DNA from: Pelomonas sp963422775
Lineage (GTDB): Bacteria > Pseudomonadota > Gammaproteobacteria > Burkholderiales > Burkholderiaceae_C
Reading direction: 5' to 3'
NCBI GenBank assembly: GCA_963422775.4
Contig: CAUJSJ030000086.1
Location: forward strand, 1-64,000
DNA length: 64,000 nucleotides
The notes under the pieces are model-generated. The model made no database searches. It was given only the letters and a program-made list of their open reading frames with translations, and was not told where the DNA came from. This document shows positions 61,801-64,000 of this stretch, in pieces; positions within the stretch are counted from its first letter, which is position 1, and every line of letters starts with the position of its first letter. The translations under genes were made by a program, and so were the position numbers.

Positions 61801-61968
61801 CTGATGCGCCAGATGTACCAGGCCCTGGGCGGCCGCGCCGACCCGGCGGCGGCCCTGCGCCAGGCGCAATTGCGCACCCTGCGCTCGGGCTCGCCGCGGC
61901 TGGCGCATCCGCACGCCTGGGCCGGCTTCGTCCTCACCGCCGCAGCCACTGGCACGCCGCGTCGATAG
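58815..61968 (+). CDS. Exported TPR-CHAT protease (one-base frameshift)
   Basis: Caspase-like cysteine protease, about 1050 residues when repaired. A TTG start at 58815 overlaps the preceding stop and gives a signal peptide (LAWWAGWALGGCCAMASA). Long TPR-like helical repeats (~60-600) follow, then a CHAT domain (~690-1045). The likely catalytic pair is His914 in LHIGSHFSL and Cys956 in LSACQTGLG, with GAAGVVASLWPVDD after it. The frame breaks in the G-run 59192-59196: removing one G joins GRLARLEG to LHERADAAYG. ATG 58872 is an alternative start but would lose the signal. Confidence 0.88.
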
Positions 61969-61989
61969 GCCGGCCAGGCTGCGTCGCCC

Positions 61990-62623
61990 TCAGCGCATCG
62001 TGTAGCCGCGGCCGTCCATGCAGGCCTCGACGGCGCGGTTGAACACGCTGGCGTCGGCCTGCGCATTGGGCTGGGTCGTCGCCCAGCGGTTGCAGTCGCG
62101 GCGGTCGTTCTCCAGCTGCTCGGGCGACTGGCCGTTGCGCGGGTAGACGATGGGTTCGGCCTTGGGCGGGGGGGGGCGCCGCAGCGGGCATGACCTGGGC
62201 CGTGGCGGCCTCGGGCGGGGGTGTCGTCACGACATAGCCCTCGGGCACGGCGCGGTAGTAGACGCCGTTGGCGTAGTAATAGGGCAGGCCGCCCAGCGTC
62301 AGCGTCACATAGGCCGGCGGCAGCAGCGGGATGACGACACCCACCGGTGGCAACACGACGCGGTAGCGCGGGCCATAGGGCTGATACCAGACGCCGCCAT
62401 GGAACCAGTAGCGGCCCGGGCCGGCGCCGACGACGACGGCGCCATGGGGCACGTAGGGCGCCACATAGCCGGGGGCGGGGTAGTAGTGGTCGTGGTGGTA
62501 GCGGTTGTCGAACACCATGCCGATGTTGACGCGGGCGCGCACATCGGCGTGGGCGGCCGGTGCGGCCAGAACGGCGCCCAGCGCGAGCAGGGTGGCAGCG
62601 CAGGAGTGGAGCAAGGTCTTCAT
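61990..62623 (-). CDS. Exported Tyr/Pro/Val-rich protein, DUF6515-like (one-base frameshift)
   Basis: Exported protein of unknown function. A signal peptide (LGAVLAAPAAHA, 1-~27) is followed by a low-complexity part rich in Tyr, Val, Pro and Gly, with YHHDHYYPAPGYVAP and LGGLPYYYANGVYYRAVPEG, the pattern of DUF6515-type proteins. The frame is lost in a run of nine G (62168-62176). Dropping one restores a conserved-looking C-terminus (PRNGQSPEQLENDRRDCNRW ... MDGRGYTMR) ending at TGA 61990-61992, about 210 residues. Start at ATG 62623; an upstream TTG at 62635 is possible. Confidence 0.75.
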
Positions 62624-62743
62624 CGTCTTCTTCAACCAGTAGCCGGGAGGATTGCCAACGCCACCAGCCTCGCGCGGGTGGACTGCGGCGGCATTTCGGC
62701 AACGTAAAGTTCAGTCACCGCCCTGTCGACCCGCAGTCCCACC

Positions 62744-63370
62744 ATGATCGAACTCCACTACTTCCCCAGCAACGCCAGCTTCGCGCCTCACATCCTGCTG
62801 GAGGAGATGGGCATCCCCTTCACGCTGCGCACGGTAGACCGCGCGAACAACGAGCACAAGTCGCCGGCCTATCTCCAGCTCAACCCGAACGGCCTGATCC
62901 CCGTTCTCGTCGACGGCGACCTGGTGCTCTACGAGACAGCGGCCATCCTGATGCATCTGGCCGACTGCCACCCTGGCTTTGCGCCGGCGCCCGGCACGGC
63001 CGAGCGGGCCCAGTACTACAAGTGGATGGTCTGGCTGACCAACACGCTGCAGGCCATGCTGATCCACTACTTCTACCCCGACCGCATGGCCAGCGACGCA
63101 GCCGAGGTGAAGGCCCGCGCCGAGGCCCAGATCGCGCCCATGCTGGACCAGATGGACGCCGAGCTGGCCCGCCACGGCGGCGACTGGTTCCTGGGCGAGC
63201 AGTACACGGCCGTCGACCCGCTGGCCTTCATGCTGTGCCGCTGGACCCGCATGCAGGCCAACCCGGCCAAGACGCGGCCGGCGCTGGGCGCCTATCTGAA
63301 GCGGGTGTTCGAGCGGGCGGCGACGCAGCGGGTCGTGGCCAAGGAAAAGCTGCCCGACCCGGTCTATTGA
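62744..63370 (+). CDS. Glutathione S-transferase family protein
   Basis: A 208-residue GST. The N-domain has HYFPSNASFAPHILLEEMG, with Ser or Asn in the thiol-activating region, QLNPNGLIPVLVDG (cis-Pro) and LYETAAILMHLAD (glutathione gamma-Glu binding). The helical C-domain has DWFLGEQYTAVDPLAFMLCR. Substrate unknown. It is not closely similar to the GST at 33.8 kb. Its stop overlaps that of the convergent TipA-like gene. Confidence 0.92.
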   Translation: MIELHYFPSNASFAPHILLEEMGIPFTLRTVDRANNEHKSPAYLQLNPNGLIPVLVDGDLVLYETAAILMHLADCHPGFAPAPGTAERAQYYKWMVWLTNTLQAMLIHYFYPDRMASDAAEVKARAEAQIAPMLDQMDAELARHGGDWFLGEQYTAVDPLAFMLCRWTRMQANPAKTRPALGAYLKRVFERAATQRVVAKEKLPDPVY

Positions 63371-64000
63371 TTGGCTCGAATGGCTGCCGTCACATAGACC
63401 GACAGGCCAGGCGCCAAGGTGTCGAAGTGAGCTGCGAAGCGCTCATCGGCCTCGTAGAGCAGCGCCAGCTGCGCGTGCATCTCGCGCGAGCAGGGGTAGT
63501 GCCAGCGGTGGATGTGTTCGCGGTGCCGCTCCGCCAGCGCGCGTGACGCAACGCCCTCGGCCGGTTCGCCCTGGCGCATGACGGCCGCCCAATCCGCCAG
63601 GATGGCCGCCTCCTCCGCCTTCATGGCAGACACGTCCGCCGGGCCGCGCCCCTTGCGGCGCATCTCGGCTGTGCGCCACTGCGGGCTGGCGCCCCAGCGC
63701 TGTTCGGCCTCGTCGGCGAACGGGGCGGCCTGGGGGTCGGGTTCGGGCAGGTTCTGGTCTTGCAGGCGCATGGCGGGGCTCCAGTCGAGGATGTTGAGAA
63801 GGGCGACGTCCAGGCCCCGCAGCCGCGAGGCCACTTCGGCGAGTTCGGCTTCGAGGGCAGCGCGCTGCTCGCGCAGGGCCGCCTGCAGTTCAGTGGCGTC
63901 CGCCGTCAGCAGGCTGCCGATGCGCTCCAGCGCAAAGCCCAAGCCGCCGCAGCCAGACGATGCGCAGCAGCCGGGCCACATCGCCCTCGCGGTAGCGGCG
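63364..64000 (-). CDS. TipA-like MerR-family regulator (5' end outside window, one-base frameshift)
   Basis: Transcription regulator with a MerR helix-turn-helix and a TipAS-type drug-binding domain. At the window edge (minus strand) RRYREGDVARLLRIVWLRRL is the second half of the MerR HTH. It continues into GFALERIGSLLTAD only if one base is dropped from the run at 63938-63940 (GGG on the coding strand). The coiled dimer helix (LREQRAALEAELAEVASRL) and the C-terminal ligand domain (REHIHRWHYPCSREMHAQLA) follow. The first ~15 residues are missing because of the window end. Confidence 0.85.
   Translation of the reverse strand, partial: AATARAMWPGCCASSGCGGLGFALERIGSLLTADATELQAALREQRAALEAELAEVASRLRGLDVALLNILDWSPAMRLQDQNLPEPDPQAAPFADEAEQRWGASPQWRTAEMRRKGRGPADVSAMKAEEAAILADWAAVMRQGEPAEGVASRALAERHREHIHRWHYPCSREMHAQLALLYEADERFAAHFDTLAPGLSVYVTAAIRANQ

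Noticed and set aside
57575..61968. Type III-E CRISPR (Craspase-like) locus
   Set aside because: No repeat-spacer array, no Cas7-11-like effector and no Csx30/Csx31 are present; the CHAT protein has a signal peptide, unlike the cytoplasmic Craspase.

Overview
The window is very GC-rich chromosomal DNA from a betaproteobacterium of the order Burkholderiales. It looks closest to the Rubrivivax/Roseateles/Pelomonas (Sphaerotilaceae) group. The basis is gene content and order (leuS-lptE-holA, lptD-surA-rsmA, metX-metW), three PEP-CTERM proteins, and dispersed CCCCCGAGGGGG and GGCGGGTCGCGACCCGCC repeats of a kind common in that order. Genes are tightly packed, with many 1-4 nt overlaps and no gap over about 240 nt. 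I recognise no rRNA, tRNA, CRISPR array, phage or transposase.

Layout. 0-5.4 kb: 3' end of leuS, lptE, holA, then a periplasmic cupredoxin paired with a GGDEF/EAL protein. 5.4-9.8 kb: pncC, pgpA and thiL (minus strand) and maeB (plus strand). 9.8-11.1 kb: a secreted barnase-type RNase with its barstar inhibitor, a doubtful small ORF and a strong terminator. 11.1-15.6 kb: rsmA, surA and lptD (minus), then a truncated AmgK-like gene. 16.3-22.9 kb: a PEP-CTERM protein, a LysR regulator with an M20 peptidase, a lipoprotein with a MORN-repeat partner, and a tiny basic exported protein. 22.9-25.9 kb: a 158-bp palindromic element, an orphan solute-binding-like protein, and metX-metW behind a probable SAM-II riboswitch. 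25.9-31.2 kb: TetR, HlyD, ABC ATPase and ABC permease efflux genes, then sppA. 31.3-38.8 kb: an FMN glutamate-synthase-like protein, a degenerate response regulator, GST, a DUF898/YjgN protein with an M48 peptidase, purB and a GNAT. 38.9-46.1 kb: a PAS-GGDEF-EAL protein, pyrF and a large hybrid kinase, all nearly overlapping, then a YhhQ-type transporter. 46.1-55.7 kb: two separate molybdenum hydroxylase clusters, one exported isoquinoline-oxidoreductase-like and one CoxSLM-like with xdhC. A catalytically doubtful esterase and a YidD homologue lie between them. 55.8-62 kb: a lipoprotein, a PEP-CTERM protein, then an ECF sigma factor, a single-pass membrane protein and an exported TPR-CHAT protease. 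62-64 kb: a YXY-rich exported protein, GST and a TipA-like MerR regulator cut by the window end.

The most interesting system is the ECF sigma / membrane anti-sigma candidate / TPR-CHAT protease operon at 57.6-62 kb. Its layout suggests a protease-gated sigma switch acting across the inner membrane. The main caution is that six genes (leuS, maeB, xdhC, the CHAT gene, the YXY-rich protein and the TipA-like gene) are each broken by a one-base indel in a homopolymer run. Several are core genes, so sequencing or assembly error is the likeliest cause. Other points of note are a dispersed repeat inside the [2Fe-2S] subunit gene, a palindromic element that supplies a stop codon, and several proteins that have lost catalytic or signalling residues.
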